64,000 nucleotides of DNA from Gammaproteobacteria bacterium. Lineage in GTDB: Bacteria; Pseudomonadota; Gammaproteobacteria; VBWC01. The position numbers and the translations under genes were made by a program. The DNA lies in NCBI GenBank assembly GCA_023266115.1, contig JAHFRU010000001.1, positions 335,905 to 399,904 of the forward strand, read 5' to 3'. A model generated the notes under the pieces. That model had not been told where the DNA came from, did no database searches, and was given only the letters and a program-made list of their open reading frames with translations. Shown piece after piece: positions 19,030-27,862 of this stretch; the stretch's first letter is position 1; each line of letters opens with the position of its first letter.

Positions 19030-20301
19030 ATGCAGCAGTCGAACAGTTGGGCTGTGGTCTGTCATCTGGACTATACGAGTCACGGCAGTATTTCGATCGT
19101 GCGTTACGACGGCAAGGCCGCCAGTGTGGAGCGCCTCGATCGCTATCCGGCCAGCGGGCTGGAGGCGGCGCGCCGGCCGGTGTTTCTCGGCATTGCTGCG
19201 GATGACTCGGCGGTAGTCATGGACGCGGCAACCAAGGCGGTCAGTCAGCAGGACGGCCTGCCGGAAGACGCGTTCGTGCCGTATGCCTACCGCGATCCCG
19301 ACCATCAGCGTATCTGGTTCATGAATGACGGCGACGAGGACACCGGCTGCGATGCGCTGAATTGCGGCGACAAAGGCGCGTCGGTGATGATCGTCAACAA
19401 CAACAAGAAGGCCGCCAGCATCATCAAGACGCTGTGCGTCGGCCGGGGCCATCACGTCACGGTGTTTGCCCGGCCGACCGACAAGGCGCACGGAATTCCA
19501 AAGCGGGCGTTTGTCAGTAATCTGGAAGACGGCACCGTGTCGGTGATCGGCAACGACGATGCGGACGCCGCCAGCTATCTGAAGATTCTCGATACCATCA
19601 ATCTGTGCCAGCCGGACAAGGAAGAGGGCGGCAAGATGACCGTGCCAAACAGCGCCTATCCGCACGGCATGGAGTTCTCGCCGGTGACGGGCAAGATCTA
19701 TAACCTCTGCAATGGCTATGGCTCGATCAGCGTCATCGACCCGGTCACCAACAGGATAGAAACGACCGTCCCGTTAGAGAAAAGCAGTAACCTGTTGCTA
19801 AGTCCCTGCAGCCGTTTCCTGATCGGCAAGGGCGCGGACCGCAAGGCTGATCCCGAGCACGTCATTGGCCAGCTGTCGGTCGTCGATCTGCAGAAAAACG
19901 CCGTCGTCAAGACGCTGGACCTGCCGGACGTTTATCCGAGCGTTTACCGTTTCAGCCCCGACGGCACGCGGCTCTACATCACGACCGCGGCCACCGGCAA
20001 GGGTCCGCAGCGCGATAATCTGAAAAAGGAAAGCGTGCTGGTATTCGATGCGACCGTGCTGCCCGAGCTGAAGCAACTCAAGGAAATCCGCGTGGGACGC
20101 GCCGATTGCGGGCGGCGGCCGCTGGCGTTCACCAAACTGAATGGCGCCCGGCCTTATGTGTTTTTCCCGAACCCGACCGATGGCACCTTGTCGATTGTCG
20201 ATGGCAAAACCGACGCGGTGCTGAGCACGGTCACCATCGGCGAGCCGAATATCGAAGAACTGCTGTTCTCGTTCTGGCAGGAAGGCGTCTACGGCGCGTG
20301 A
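19030..20301 (+). CDS. YncE-like beta-propeller protein, cytoplasmic
   Basis: A 423-residue protein built from beta-propeller blades with YVTN/YncE-like repeats: DGTVSVIGNDD, GSISVIDPVTNRI, GQLSVVDLQKNAVVKTLDL, GTLSIVDGKTDAVLSTVTIG. There is no signal peptide, unlike most YncE relatives, so it is probably cytoplasmic. NDGDEDTGCDALNCG is a Cys-containing insertion. The family often binds ligands or acts as a scaffold, but nothing here names a substrate. GGTACCTTGAGGGGGCTTC gives an AGGGGG ribosome-binding site for ATG 19030. A GC-rich hairpin (around 20311-20338) follows the stop. Confidence 0.8.
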   Translation: MQQSNSWAVVCHLDYTSHGSISIVRYDGKAASVERLDRYPASGLEAARRPVFLGIAADDSAVVMDAATKAVSQQDGLPEDAFVPYAYRDPDHQRIWFMNDGDEDTGCDALNCGDKGASVMIVNNNKKAASIIKTLCVGRGHHVTVFARPTDKAHGIPKRAFVSNLEDGTVSVIGNDDADAASYLKILDTINLCQPDKEEGGKMTVPNSAYPHGMEFSPVTGKIYNLCNGYGSISVIDPVTNRIETTVPLEKSSNLLLSPCSRFLIGKGADRKADPEHVIGQLSVVDLQKNAVVKTLDLPDVYPSVYRFSPDGTRLYITTAATGKGPQRDNLKKESVLVFDATVLPELKQLKEIRVGRADCGRRPLAFTKLNGARPYVFFPNPTDGTLSIVDGKTDAVLSTVTIGEPNIEELLFSFWQEGVYGA

Positions 20302-20398
20302 AGCTACAGCGGGGTGCGGCGGCGCGACCCGCCGCACAGGTTGCGATGGCCCAGCCGCAACGGCAGGGTGCCCGACCGGTTCTGTGCCAGACGCCATT

Positions 20399-20584
20399 AG
20401 GGAAGCTCCGATGTGTCGTCATTCCTGCCCCCCCTGCGCGCAGCGGAGAGCCGGAATCCAGTGCTACAAATTCAACGGTTTACTGGATTCCTCGGCGGCC
20501 GTTCCCGACGCCGCTCTACCTCGCCCATCCATGGGCTCGCGCTTTCGCGGGAATGACAATATCAGAATAAATCAGAGCTTCCTT
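20399..20584 (+). repeat. MITE-like element, copy 3 (second end type)
   Basis: The ends are AGGGAAGCTCCGAT (left) and AATCAGAGCTTCCTT (right), imperfect inverted repeats of each other. The core is the shared GTCATTCC...GGGAATGAC palindrome with GGATTCCTCGGCGG in the middle. The central variable segment differs from copies 1, 2 and 4 and is closer to copy 5 at 54494-54674, which has the same ends. It occupies most of the 324-base gap before the next gene. Confidence 0.8.
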
Positions 20585-20625
20585 GGTACAGCCGGCCCGG
20601 TGTGAAGACCGCACGACAAAGAACC

Positions 20626-20886
20626 ATGCCAACCAAGCCATTTATTTCCGACGACACGCCGCTGCATAAAGCCAGAACCCGTATCGGTACCTGGCTGCTA
20701 GCAGGTGGCGTCGCGTGCGGACTGGTTGCGCTGCAAGCCAGTATCGTGCCGCTATGGTTTCTCGGCACGCTGTTGTTCATCGGCGGCGCCTGCGCCGTCA
20801 TGTTCACCGGCGTGCAGCTGCTAACCGACAACACCGGCACCTTCAAAAACAAAACCTGGCGCGACCGACCGACGCGGTATTGGTAA
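20626..20886 (+). CDS. Small two-helix membrane protein
   Basis: An 86-residue product from ATG 20626 (MPTKPFISDDTPLHKA); a GTG eight codons upstream is less likely. Two hydrophobic stretches are seen: GTWLLAGGVACGLVALQA and PLWFLGTLLFIGGACAVMFTG, linked by a short loop, with a polar tail ending DRPTRYW. No family is recognised. The upstream sequence is repeat copy 3, so its promoter may lie within or at the edge of that element. The 296 bases after it (20887-21182) hold nothing I recognise. Confidence 0.6.
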   Translation: MPTKPFISDDTPLHKARTRIGTWLLAGGVACGLVALQASIVPLWFLGTLLFIGGACAVMFTGVQLLTDNTGTFKNKTWRDRPTRYW

Positions 20887-21182
20887 GTGGGCTGGTTGCC
20901 GTTGTGCCGGGTCGCCGACTGTCCAACCTGAGCAGCGGGAAAATGATACGGGCGATTTGGGATACAAGGCTGCCGCACAAGCGCAGGTTATTATCATATT
21001 ATAAGTTCGTTCCCGGCCGGTAAGCGATCAGGCAGAACGCGACCCATTGCGGGACGAGCGCGGCGGTCTCATACCGTATGCATCGTCGATCTTTCGAGAG
21101 TGAAACGTGAAGCGCGGCCCATTGCCGGACCGGTGCCTCATGCGATCGTTGCCGCTGGCTGTAACTCAAACCAGGAGGTTAT

Positions 21183-21698
21183 ATGACTGACTCCGTGCAC
21201 GAACGCGCCGTTTTGGCGGGCGGTTGTTTCTGGGGCATGCAGGAGTTGCTCCGTAAGATGCCGGGCGTCACATCGACGCAGGTCGGCTACAGTGGCGGCG
21301 ACGTGCCCAACGCGACTTATCGCCATCATGGTACGCATGCCGAAGCCATCGAAATCATTTTTGATCCAAAAATTCTGAGTTACCGCCGCCTGTTGGAGTT
21401 CTTTTTTCAGATCCATGATCCAGGCACCCTGAATCGTCAAGGCAATGATCGCGGCAGCGCTTACCGTTCTGGCATCTACTACACTAGTGAAGAGCAGCGG
21501 CGTGTCGCAAAGGACACTATTGCCGATGTCGACGCGTCGGGGCTATGGCCGGGAAAAGTGGTGACCGAGGTCGCGCCGGCCGGCCCTTTCTGGGAGGCCG
21601 AGCCGGAACACCAGGATTACCTGGAGCGCTATCCGGGTGGGTACACTTGCCACTTTGTACGCGCAGACTGGCGGTTGCCGCATCGCAAGGTGTCATAG
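21183..21698 (+). CDS. msrA: Peptide methionine sulfoxide reductase MsrA
   Basis: Reduces the S-epimer of methionine sulfoxide in proteins. The catalytic motif is GCFWG with Cys15, and the other family segments are [42 protein letters not shown] and [10 protein letters not shown]. The 171-residue length fits the core enzyme. Resolving cysteines are not obvious in the short C-terminus apart from the one in GGYTCHF. The leader ACCAGGAGGTTAT gives a strong ribosome-binding site. No signal peptide, so cytoplasmic. There is no msrB nearby. Confidence 0.95.
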   Translation: MTDSVHERAVLAGGCFWGMQELLRKMPGVTSTQVGYSGGDVPNATYRHHGTHAEAIEIIFDPKILSYRRLLEFFFQIHDPGTLNRQGNDRGSAYRSGIYYTSEEQRRVAKDTIADVDASGLWPGKVVTEVAPAGPFWEAEPEHQDYLERYPGGYTCHFVRADWRLPHRKVS

Positions 21699-21837
21699 CG
21701 ACGATAGTTCCGTAGTTCCGTGTGTCGCGCCCATTGTTGCGGCGCAGTGACCGCTCGTGGCCGTAACAAGACGCTAATCGAAGATTCGGCATCCCGGGCT
21801 GCAGAGCGCAATAGTGTGGCTGTTGAATTAAATAACC

Positions 21838-21926
21838 GGCTTGTGTTGCTGCGCAACGCCTGGCGGGTTACGCGAAAAGACGTTCACCCACCCTACATTG
21901 GATTGGCTGCTTCGAGCGGTGGCCAA
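21838..21926. repeat. Degenerate relative of the 60954-61102 palindromic repeat
   Basis: The stretch contains TTGTGTTGCTGCGCAACGCC, GGCGGGTTACGCG and CACCCACCCTACATTGGATT. These correspond, with mismatches, to the end and interior motifs (TTGTGTGCTGCGCACGC; GGTTAGGCGCG; CCCACCCTACAT) of the element at 60954-61102. The order and spacing are disrupted, so this is a decayed or partial copy. It is the only structure I see in the 291-base gap 21699-21989. Confidence 0.45.
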
Positions 21927-21989
21927 ACGCTATCGGTGTCCGGTGGTAGTGGTGGAATTCCAATGCAAGGCGGGTGTTGCGGCGATTTT

Positions 21990-22856
21990 TTACGGTGCCG
22001 CGCCGGTCAAGCGATCCATATAGGCATCGGCATCGACGCGTTCTTCGCGGGGTTTTCTATTCAGCATGTTCTGCACGCGCGGGTTGGAGCTGTGGCGCAC
22101 CTCATCCACCGTGCCGGTGATAAGGATCTCGCCCTTGTCGATGATGGTGATACGGTCGGCGATCTTGAATGCGCTGTGCAGTTCGTGGGTGATGACCACA
22201 ATCGTCATCTTCATTGCGTCGCGTAACTGAATAATCAGTTCATCGAGTTCCGCCGATACGATCGGATCGAGGCCGGCCGAGGGTTCGTCGAAGAACAGCA
22301 GGCGCGGGTCCATGATCAGTGCGCGTGCCAGCGCGACGCGTTTCAGCATTCCGCCCGACAGTTCCGACGGTTTGAGGTTTTCGCAACCGGACAGGTTGAC
22401 GACCTCGAGCTTCAGCCGGCTCATGATGCGTATCGTCTGGTTGTTGAGTTTCGTGTGCTCGCGCAATGGCAGTTCGACGTTCTCGGCGACCGTCAACGAG
22501 CTGAACAGCGCGCCGCCCTGGAAGGCGACGCCGATCTGGCGCCGCACGTCATACATATCCTTGCTGTTGAGTGTGTTGATGTCCTTGCCGAGGATGCGTA
22601 TCGATCCTGAGGTGGGTTTCTTAAGCCCGAGCATCTGCCGGAACAGTGTCGTTTTGCCGGAGCCGCTGAAGCCCATGATGGCCATGATCTCGCCCGGATA
22701 GACCGACAGGTTAAGGCCGTCGATGACCTTGCGTTCCCCGTAGTGGGTGACGAGATCACGTATTTCAATGGCGGGTTCGCGTGGATTGTCGATGGTCACG
22801 GGTGCGGCTATCGCGATGAATTCATGCGATGTTACCGGCCCCGGCGGGGGTAGCAC
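21990..22856 (-). CDS. MlaF-like ABC transporter ATP-binding protein (orphan)
   Basis: An ABC ATPase of the MlaF/Ttg2A group. Walker A GFSGSGKTT is at about residues 62-70 with the GTG 22856 start. The protein also has the Q-loop GVAFQGGALFSS, ELPLREHTKL, signature LSGGM, Walker B LLFFDEPSAGLDP and H-loop VVITHE. Q-GALF and PLREHT are MlaF hallmarks. The start is uncertain: GTG 22856 or GTG 22799, neither with a clear ribosome-binding site. It is the last gene of the STAS/kinase/phosphatase operon, about 53 bases after the STAS stop. No MlaE permease or MlaD substrate protein follows. In the Mla complex a STAS protein, MlaB, binds MlaF directly, which makes the neighbourhood meaningful. Confidence 0.88.
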   Translation of the reverse strand: MLPPPGPVTSHEFIAIAAPVTIDNPREPAIEIRDLVTHYGERKVIDGLNLSVYPGEIMAIMGFSGSGKTTLFRQMLGLKKPTSGSIRILGKDINTLNSKDMYDVRRQIGVAFQGGALFSSLTVAENVELPLREHTKLNNQTIRIMSRLKLEVVNLSGCENLKPSELSGGMLKRVALARALIMDPRLLFFDEPSAGLDPIVSAELDELIIQLRDAMKMTIVVITHELHSAFKIADRITIIDKGEILITGTVDEVRHSSNPRVQNMLNRKPREERVDADAYMDRLTGAAP

Positions 22857-22909
22857 AAGCGGCGGGTCGAACGCCGCGCAGGAAGGTCGGTCGATACGTC
22901 GCTGTTCGG

Positions 22910-23245
22910 CTACCGGATGGAAACAAGCGCCATGCCGCTGATCGTTTGATGGATAGGCAGAACCCGGTCGAGGCGAGCGAGCTTGAGTACCTGCATCGCC
23001 GGTTCGCTGACGCCGACGAGGCCGAACTGCAGCTTGTGCTGTTTGGCGAGCTGGAAGCCCTCGATGAGGCTGGCGATCCCGGAGCTGTCTATGTACGCGA
23101 CGTCGGCAAGATCGACCATGACATGGCACTGATCGCCCAGGTATTTCAGTATCTGTTCGCGCGCCTTCGGCGAGTGATGCAGATCCACGTCGCCGCGCAG
23201 CGCGATCACGGTGTATTGCCCTTCGGTACGTATCTGGTAGTTCAT
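22910..23245 (-). CDS. STAS domain anti-sigma antagonist (RsbV/SpoIIAA-like)
   Basis: A 111-residue single STAS domain. The phosphorylation loop is YIDSSGIASL with Ser54/Ser55, the site phosphorylated by RsbW/SpoIIAB-type kinases. MNYQIRTEGQYTVIALRGDV forms the first strands, and the end is LVSIR. GGGAGG precedes the ATG at 23245. It begins 16 bases after the stop of the kinase gene and is followed by the MlaF-like ATPase. It could be the phospho-regulated partner of the kinase, a stand-in for MlaB, or both. Confidence 0.92.
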   Translation of the reverse strand: MNYQIRTEGQYTVIALRGDVDLHHSPKAREQILKYLGDQCHVMVDLADVAYIDSSGIASLIEGFQLAKQHKLQFGLVGVSEPAMQVLKLARLDRVLPIHQTISGMALVSIR

Positions 23246-23261
23246 ATATCCCTCCCGTTAA

Positions 23262-23681
23262 TTATTCGATTGTTTTTCTCATCTCAAGCACATTGCCGTC
23301 GGCGTGCGCGCATTCCAGGAAGCGCACCTTGTCCATCACCTCGTTGATCAGCAGCACGCCGAGGCCGCCGGGCCGCGACAGGTCTATGGCCTGCGGGCGG
23401 ACGCAGTCACGGTCCGACGGCCGGGCGTGGTCAATCAGATGAAACACCAGCGCCGTGCCATCCTTGAATATTTTCAGTACGATTTCGGCATCGCATTCCT
23501 TGCCATAGGCATGTTCGATAACGTTCGTGCAGGCCTCGTTCACGGCAATCACGATATGGTCTATGCACTCTCTGGAGCACCGATACTGTTCGCAGGCCGA
23601 GCGTATCTCGCCGCGCACGCGGTGCAGCTGCGCGGACCGGGACGTAAACCGTATCTCAGTCTGTGCGAGCGCCGTTGTCAT
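23262..23681 (-). CDS. Anti-sigma factor / serine kinase of the RsbW-SpoIIAB type
   Basis: A 139-residue GHKL ATPase. The N-box is NEACTNVIEHAY (Asn48, Glu49, Asn53), followed by the ATP-lid region LIDHARPSD and the G-box GGLGVLLI. Such proteins phosphorylate a STAS antagonist and sequester a sigma factor or other partner when the antagonist is phosphorylated. Its first codons overlap the end of the phosphatase gene by 26 bases, so translation is probably coupled. No sigma-factor gene lies in the operon. Confidence 0.93.
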   Translation of the reverse strand: MTTALAQTEIRFTSRSAQLHRVRGEIRSACEQYRCSRECIDHIVIAVNEACTNVIEHAYGKECDAEIVLKIFKDGTALVFHLIDHARPSDRDCVRPQAIDLSRPGGLGVLLINEVMDKVRFLECAHADGNVLEMRKTIE

Positions 23682-25392
23682 GCGGTTTTTCTACCAGCAG
23701 TATCGTCGTGTCGTCGCGTAACGGCTCGGGCGAGCGGCGGATACGGTCGACAATCGCCGCCAGTCGTTGCTGTGCCGGCCTGGCGCCGACCTCGAGAATA
23801 AGCGTCAGCAGACCCGTGATGCCAAGCGTCTCGTCCTTGGCGATGAAGCCTTCGGTGATGCCGTCGGAAAACAGGTACAGGCCGTAGTCTGACAGATTGA
23901 ATTCATATTCGGGGAAGGCGGTGTCGGTATCGATGCCGAGCGGCGGTGATTCCGCCTTGTAAGCCTTGTGCGTGCCATTGCGCCCGATCAGCAGCGCCGG
24001 CGGATTGCCGGCATTGACCAGCCGGACGGTGCCGTTCGCCGGGTCGTACAGGCCGGCGGTGACCGCGACAAACATGCCGCGCGTGGTCGTTTCGCACAGC
24101 TCACGATTGATCTGCTGTAGCAGCTTGCCCGGACTGTGGACGGTTTTGCCCAGGCAGCGGAACAGACTGCTGGTCTTGGCCATCAACAGCGCGGCATTAA
24201 TGCCCTTGCCGGAAACATCACCGAGGTTGAAATACATGCGCCCGTCGGGCAGCGTGAAGAAGTCATAGAAGTCACCGGACAATTCGCGCGCCGGAAGATT
24301 GATGCCGGTAATATATTGTCCCGGCGTGTCCTGATGCGGCAGCAGACTTTTCTGGATTTCCTGGGCCAGCGCGATTTCGCGATTCAGTTCGGCGGCCAGG
24401 CGGTCGCGTTCCTCCAGCGTGATCTCGAGCTGCCGTGTCAGTTCCTGATAACTCAGGTTCTCGCTGGCGAGCTTGAGATTCGCTTCCTGCATCACGTCGG
24501 CGAATTTAAGCTGGTTGCCGACGCCCAGTCCCAGCGCGGTAGCGGCCTCCTCGACCAGCGACGGCACATTGTCTAAATGTTTCTCGACCACGCCGGGGGC
24601 CAGGCCGAAGATCCTGGTGATGGCGTCGCGGCAACGTGTCAGTGTTTCACTCTTGTCATCCGCCGTGAACACGGCCGCCATCCAGTCGACACAATAGGCA
24701 AGGCGGCACAGCCGGGTATGGGTCTCGTCCGGCGCGTCGCCATCGGCGCCGTGGTGATTACTGATCGCCTCGCCCAGTTCTGCCGGCAATCCCCATTCCT
24801 TGGCCAGCATGCGTCCAACCTTGTCGTGCGTATTGCCGAAGACCCGCTTTTCCATCTGGTAGCGGCTCATCGGGTTCTTGCGGCGCATTTCTGGCCACAT
24901 CGCCGCCTTGTCGGGTTGCAGGAAAAACATCACCAGCAGCCCGAAGTCCTGCAACAGACCGGCGGTAAAACATTCATCGTGGTCGAGGCGCACGTCCCGG
25001 CCGAGCAGGCGGGCACACACCGCGCGGCGCAACGAGTCTTCCCAATAGGTATTGATATCGAAACCCGGAATCGAATCCTGTTTGATCGCATCGCGCACGG
25101 CGATGCAGAGCACCAGATTACGCAGTGTGCGTTGTCCCATGACGGTCACCGCGCGGGGAATCGACTGGATTTTCTTGCCGTAGCCGTAGCCAAAGAACGG
25201 TGAGTTCGCGACGCGCAGAACCTCGGCGGTGATCACCATGTCGCTGGCCGCGAGGCGCGCCAGTTTCTTGCTGTCGGTGCCATCGTCCGAACAGGCGTGC
25301 ACGATCTGGATCGCGGCCTGCGGCGGCGCCGGCAGATCAGCTGGCTTGATGCTATTGACGCTTTTGCCGGAGGTGATCCGTGCTGTATCCAT
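23656..25392 (-). CDS. HDOD - SpoIIE-type PP2C phosphatase
   Basis: A 578-residue signalling protein. Residues 17-250 are an HDOD domain (DLPAPPQAAIQIVHACSD, then DMVITAEVLRVANSPFFG), a degenerate HD-type fold without obvious phosphodiesterase metal residues. About 310-350 is a coiled coil (LEITLEERDRLAAELNRE). About 360-570 is a SpoIIE/RsbU PP2C phosphatase with GDFYDFF, GDVSGKG and LFSDGITEG holding the metal-binding aspartates. It should dephosphorylate the STAS partner encoded two genes downstream. There is no membrane segment; the HDOD domain is the likely input. It is the first gene of the four-gene operon. Confidence 0.93.
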   Translation of the reverse strand: MDTARITSGKSVNSIKPADLPAPPQAAIQIVHACSDDGTDSKKLARLAASDMVITAEVLRVANSPFFGYGYGKKIQSIPRAVTVMGQRTLRNLVLCIAVRDAIKQDSIPGFDINTYWEDSLRRAVCARLLGRDVRLDHDECFTAGLLQDFGLLVMFFLQPDKAAMWPEMRRKNPMSRYQMEKRVFGNTHDKVGRMLAKEWGLPAELGEAISNHHGADGDAPDETHTRLCRLAYCVDWMAAVFTADDKSETLTRCRDAITRIFGLAPGVVEKHLDNVPSLVEEAATALGLGVGNQLKFADVMQEANLKLASENLSYQELTRQLEITLEERDRLAAELNREIALAQEIQKSLLPHQDTPGQYITGINLPARELSGDFYDFFTLPDGRMYFNLGDVSGKGINAALLMAKTSSLFRCLGKTVHSPGKLLQQINRELCETTTRGMFVAVTAGLYDPANGTVRLVNAGNPPALLIGRNGTHKAYKAESPPLGIDTDTAFPEYEFNLSDYGLYLFSDGITEGFIAKDETLGITGLLTLILEVGARPAQQRLAAIVDRIRRSPEPLRDDTTILLVEKPHDNGARTD

Positions 25393-25665
25393 GAAATCCG
25401 CTATCTGAGTTTACGGACGAAACAGTTGCAGTCCCACCGCAGGGATATCGGTCGATCGAGAGGTTCCTGAAGGCGTAGGCGGTCAGATTACCGGCCTGGG
25501 GCCGCGAAAACTACGTTATTTTCCGGGTATATAAAAACAAGCGTTTTCGGCGCCAGCAGAAGGGGGCAGTGATGAAACGGTCATGTATCTGTCCGCGCGC
25601 CCACGTTCAGGCGACCGAATCGAGGCGGTTTCCCGCCGCGGTGTGCGCCGGATTTTCCTGATCTG

Positions 25666-26397
25666 TCAATCGACGTACGGACCCCGCTGGCGGATTGGTT
25701 CGCCGTGCGGTGTACCAAGGCATACCATGAACCGTGCGCTCGCCATCGCCGTGATGTCGATCCGGTCCGGTCCTTCGACAAAGCATGATTCGCCGCTGTT
25801 CAGCGTTCTTTCGCCGATACGAATCGTGCCCTCCACAAGGTAAATCAGGCCGCGGTACCCGCTCTCCACGGTGTCCTCGTAATGGCCGTCGCTGTGCAGA
25901 CGCACGTCAAGATAGCGGACCGGCGTATGCAGCCGCAGCGGTGAACCGTCACCGACTATCGTGCGTATGGTGCCGCTTTTCACGGGCGTCTCCGGGAACT
26001 GATCGACGTCGACCTGCTGATAGTCCGGCGCGATGGCCTTCTTGCTGCGTGGCAGGTTGATCCACAGCTGGATGCCGCGGCTGACGCTGTCCGGCGCCGG
26101 CATTTCCGAATGCTCGATACCGCTGCCCGCGGTAAAGCGTTGTGCCCCGCCGGCACTGACCGTGGATTCATTGCCGAGGTTGTCCTTGTGCTGCATCGTA
26201 CCCTCGAACATATAGGTAATTGCCTCGAAGCCACGGTGTGGATGCGTCGGAAACCCCGCGCCAGGCGCGACGCTGAAGTCGTCCCATAAAACAAACGGGT
26301 CGAAATTCATGAACCCCTGAAGCGGCATCAGGCGTTTCACGTTGGCGCCGGCGCCTTCTTTCATCACCGTCGCGCGGCGAAAGCTTATCGTCGACAT
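25666..26397 (-). CDS. Pirin family bicupin protein
   Basis: A 243-residue two-cupin pirin. The metal-binding residues of the N-terminal cupin are in PTHPHRGFE and GSGIEHSEMP. The C-terminal cupin is VKSGTIRTIVGDGSPLRLHT with IYLVEGTIRIGE. Bacterial pirins have quercetinase or redox-regulatory roles; no function can be assigned here. It may be co-transcribed with the DoxX gene, 67 bases upstream. The 273-base gap to the phosphatase gene shows nothing recognisable. Confidence 0.9.
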   Translation of the reverse strand: MSTISFRRATVMKEGAGANVKRLMPLQGFMNFDPFVLWDDFSVAPGAGFPTHPHRGFEAITYMFEGTMQHKDNLGNESTVSAGGAQRFTAGSGIEHSEMPAPDSVSRGIQLWINLPRSKKAIAPDYQQVDVDQFPETPVKSGTIRTIVGDGSPLRLHTPVRYLDVRLHSDGHYEDTVESGYRGLIYLVEGTIRIGERTLNSGESCFVEGPDRIDITAMASARFMVCLGTPHGEPIRQRGPYVD

Positions 26398-26464
26398 TAT
26401 TCCGCACCTCGTTCCGGTAAAAGCGATTGGCGGGCGGACACTTCGTCCCGCGCTACGCGCACGA

Positions 26465-26842
26465 TCAGCGGCCGCGGCGATGATCCAGGCTCAGGCCGCC
26501 GGGCCCCGCCGCGGCAAGCACCAGCAATCCGCCAGCGATCGCGCCGTTTTTCATGAACATGATCATCTGTATCTGATCGTTGAAATTGGTATGGAACATC
26601 AATGCCGAGAGTATGCTGAATCCGGCCAGTGCGATTGCTGCCCAGCGGGTCTGCCAGCCAACGATCAGTGCCAGTGCGCCGCCGATCTCGGTCAGGATAA
26701 CCAGCGGCAACAATGCGCCGGGGACTCCCGTGTTTTCCATGTAACCCTGCGTGCCGGCATAAGCGCCGATCTTGCTGATACCGGCCAGCAGAAACAGCTG
26801 GGCCAGCAGGACGCGCCCCGTTAACAGTGTGATTTTTTCCAT
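26465..26842 (-). CDS. DoxX family membrane protein
   Basis: A 125-residue, four-helix inner-membrane protein: LTGRVLLAQLFLLAGISKIG, PGALLPLVILTEIGGALALI, WAAIALAGFSILSALMFH and MFMKNGAIAGGLLVLAAAGPG. The pattern matches the DoxX group that includes YphA and SAD-regulated oxidoreductase membrane partners. AGGAGGGTCTGG precedes the ATG at 26842. With pirin it forms a probable two-gene unit divergent from the frameshifted LysR gene, the usual arrangement of a LysR-controlled target. Confidence 0.88.
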   Translation of the reverse strand: MEKITLLTGRVLLAQLFLLAGISKIGAYAGTQGYMENTGVPGALLPLVILTEIGGALALIVGWQTRWAAIALAGFSILSALMFHTNFNDQIQMIMFMKNGAIAGGLLVLAAAGPGGLSLDHRRGR

Positions 26843-26953
26843 GACCAGACCCTCCTGGTTGATTCGCGAGTTCGAACGACCCCCATTATAAATTTCAATA
26901 TCAGATATAAAAGCGCAAAATGTCGGTTATTAATATCGAATAACCAGATATAT

Positions 26954-27860
26954 ATGCCCATTCCACATACGACACTGGAGCAATGGCGGGTGTTGCAGGC
27001 GGTCGTCGACAGCGGCGGATACGCTCAGGCGGCGGAAAAACTGCATCGTAGCCAGTCGTCGGTGAGCTATACCATCGCCCGTCTACAGGAGCAGGTGGGT
27101 GTGCCGTTGCTGGTGATCGAAGGGCGCAAGGCGCAGTTGACGGAAACCGGTACCGCATTGTTGCGCCGGTCGCGCCGCCTGGTCGACGATGCGCTTGAAC
27201 TCGAGAAGCTCGCGGGCAATCTGGCGGACGGCTGGGAACCCGAGGTCCGGTTGGTGGTCGATGCCGCTTTTCCGGTGGACAGCTTGATGTCAGCGCTGAA
27301 GATATTTGCGCCGATCAGCCGTGGTACGCGTGTCCAGTTACAGGAGGTGGTGCTGTCCGGTGCGGAGGAAGCACTCGAGGACGGTAGCGCGGATCTTGCG
27401 GTCGGTGCCGAGGTGCCGGCGGGATTCCTCGGCGATGCGCTGCTGGAGATCGAGTTTGTCGCCGTCGCCCATGTCGAGCATCCGTTGCATCATCTCGGAC
27501 GGGCGGTGACTGCCAATGATCTCCGCCGGGAAATACAGGTGGTAATACGTGATTCCGGGCTGCATCGAAAGAAGGACATCGGCTGGGGCTGGGCGCCGAA
27601 TACCGTTGGACCGTCACCAGCATTGATACCGCGGTGACGACGGTTTGCAGTGGTCTGGGATTCGGCTGGTTGCCACGCCATCAAATCCGTGAGGCCGTCA
27701 GCCGTGGCATTGTCAAAGCGCTGCCTATGCGCGCCGGCGGTGTGCGCAAGGCCTATCTCTATCTGATTTTCGGGCGGCGGGAAAAGGTCGCGGACCCGCG
27801 ACGCAGCAGCTTGCAGAGAGTCTGCGCCGCGCGGTCGATGGGGATCCGGGCCCGGTCTGA
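26954..27860 (+). pseudogene. LysR-type regulator with two frameshifts
   Basis: The N-terminus is a clear LysR helix-turn-helix (EQWRVLQAVVDSGGYAQAAE, then SQSSVSYTIARLQ), followed by the effector domain. The frame breaks near 27590: GGCTGGGGCTGGGCGCC appears where GGCTGGCTGGGCGCC would keep the frame and give GWLGAEYRW. The homologous sequence continues as TSIDTAVTTVCSGLGFGWLP in the next frame. A second shift near 27785 leads to a natural end, QQLAESLRRAVDGDPGPV, with TGA at 27858. Either a recent pseudogene or two assembly errors. It is divergent from doxX and pirin and would be their expected regulator. Confidence 0.85.
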
Positions 27861-27862
27861 CC

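Noticed and set aside
20311..20338. GC-rich hairpin after the beta-propeller gene
   Set aside because: The stem is plausible but there is no T-tract, and GC-rich chance pairing is frequent here.
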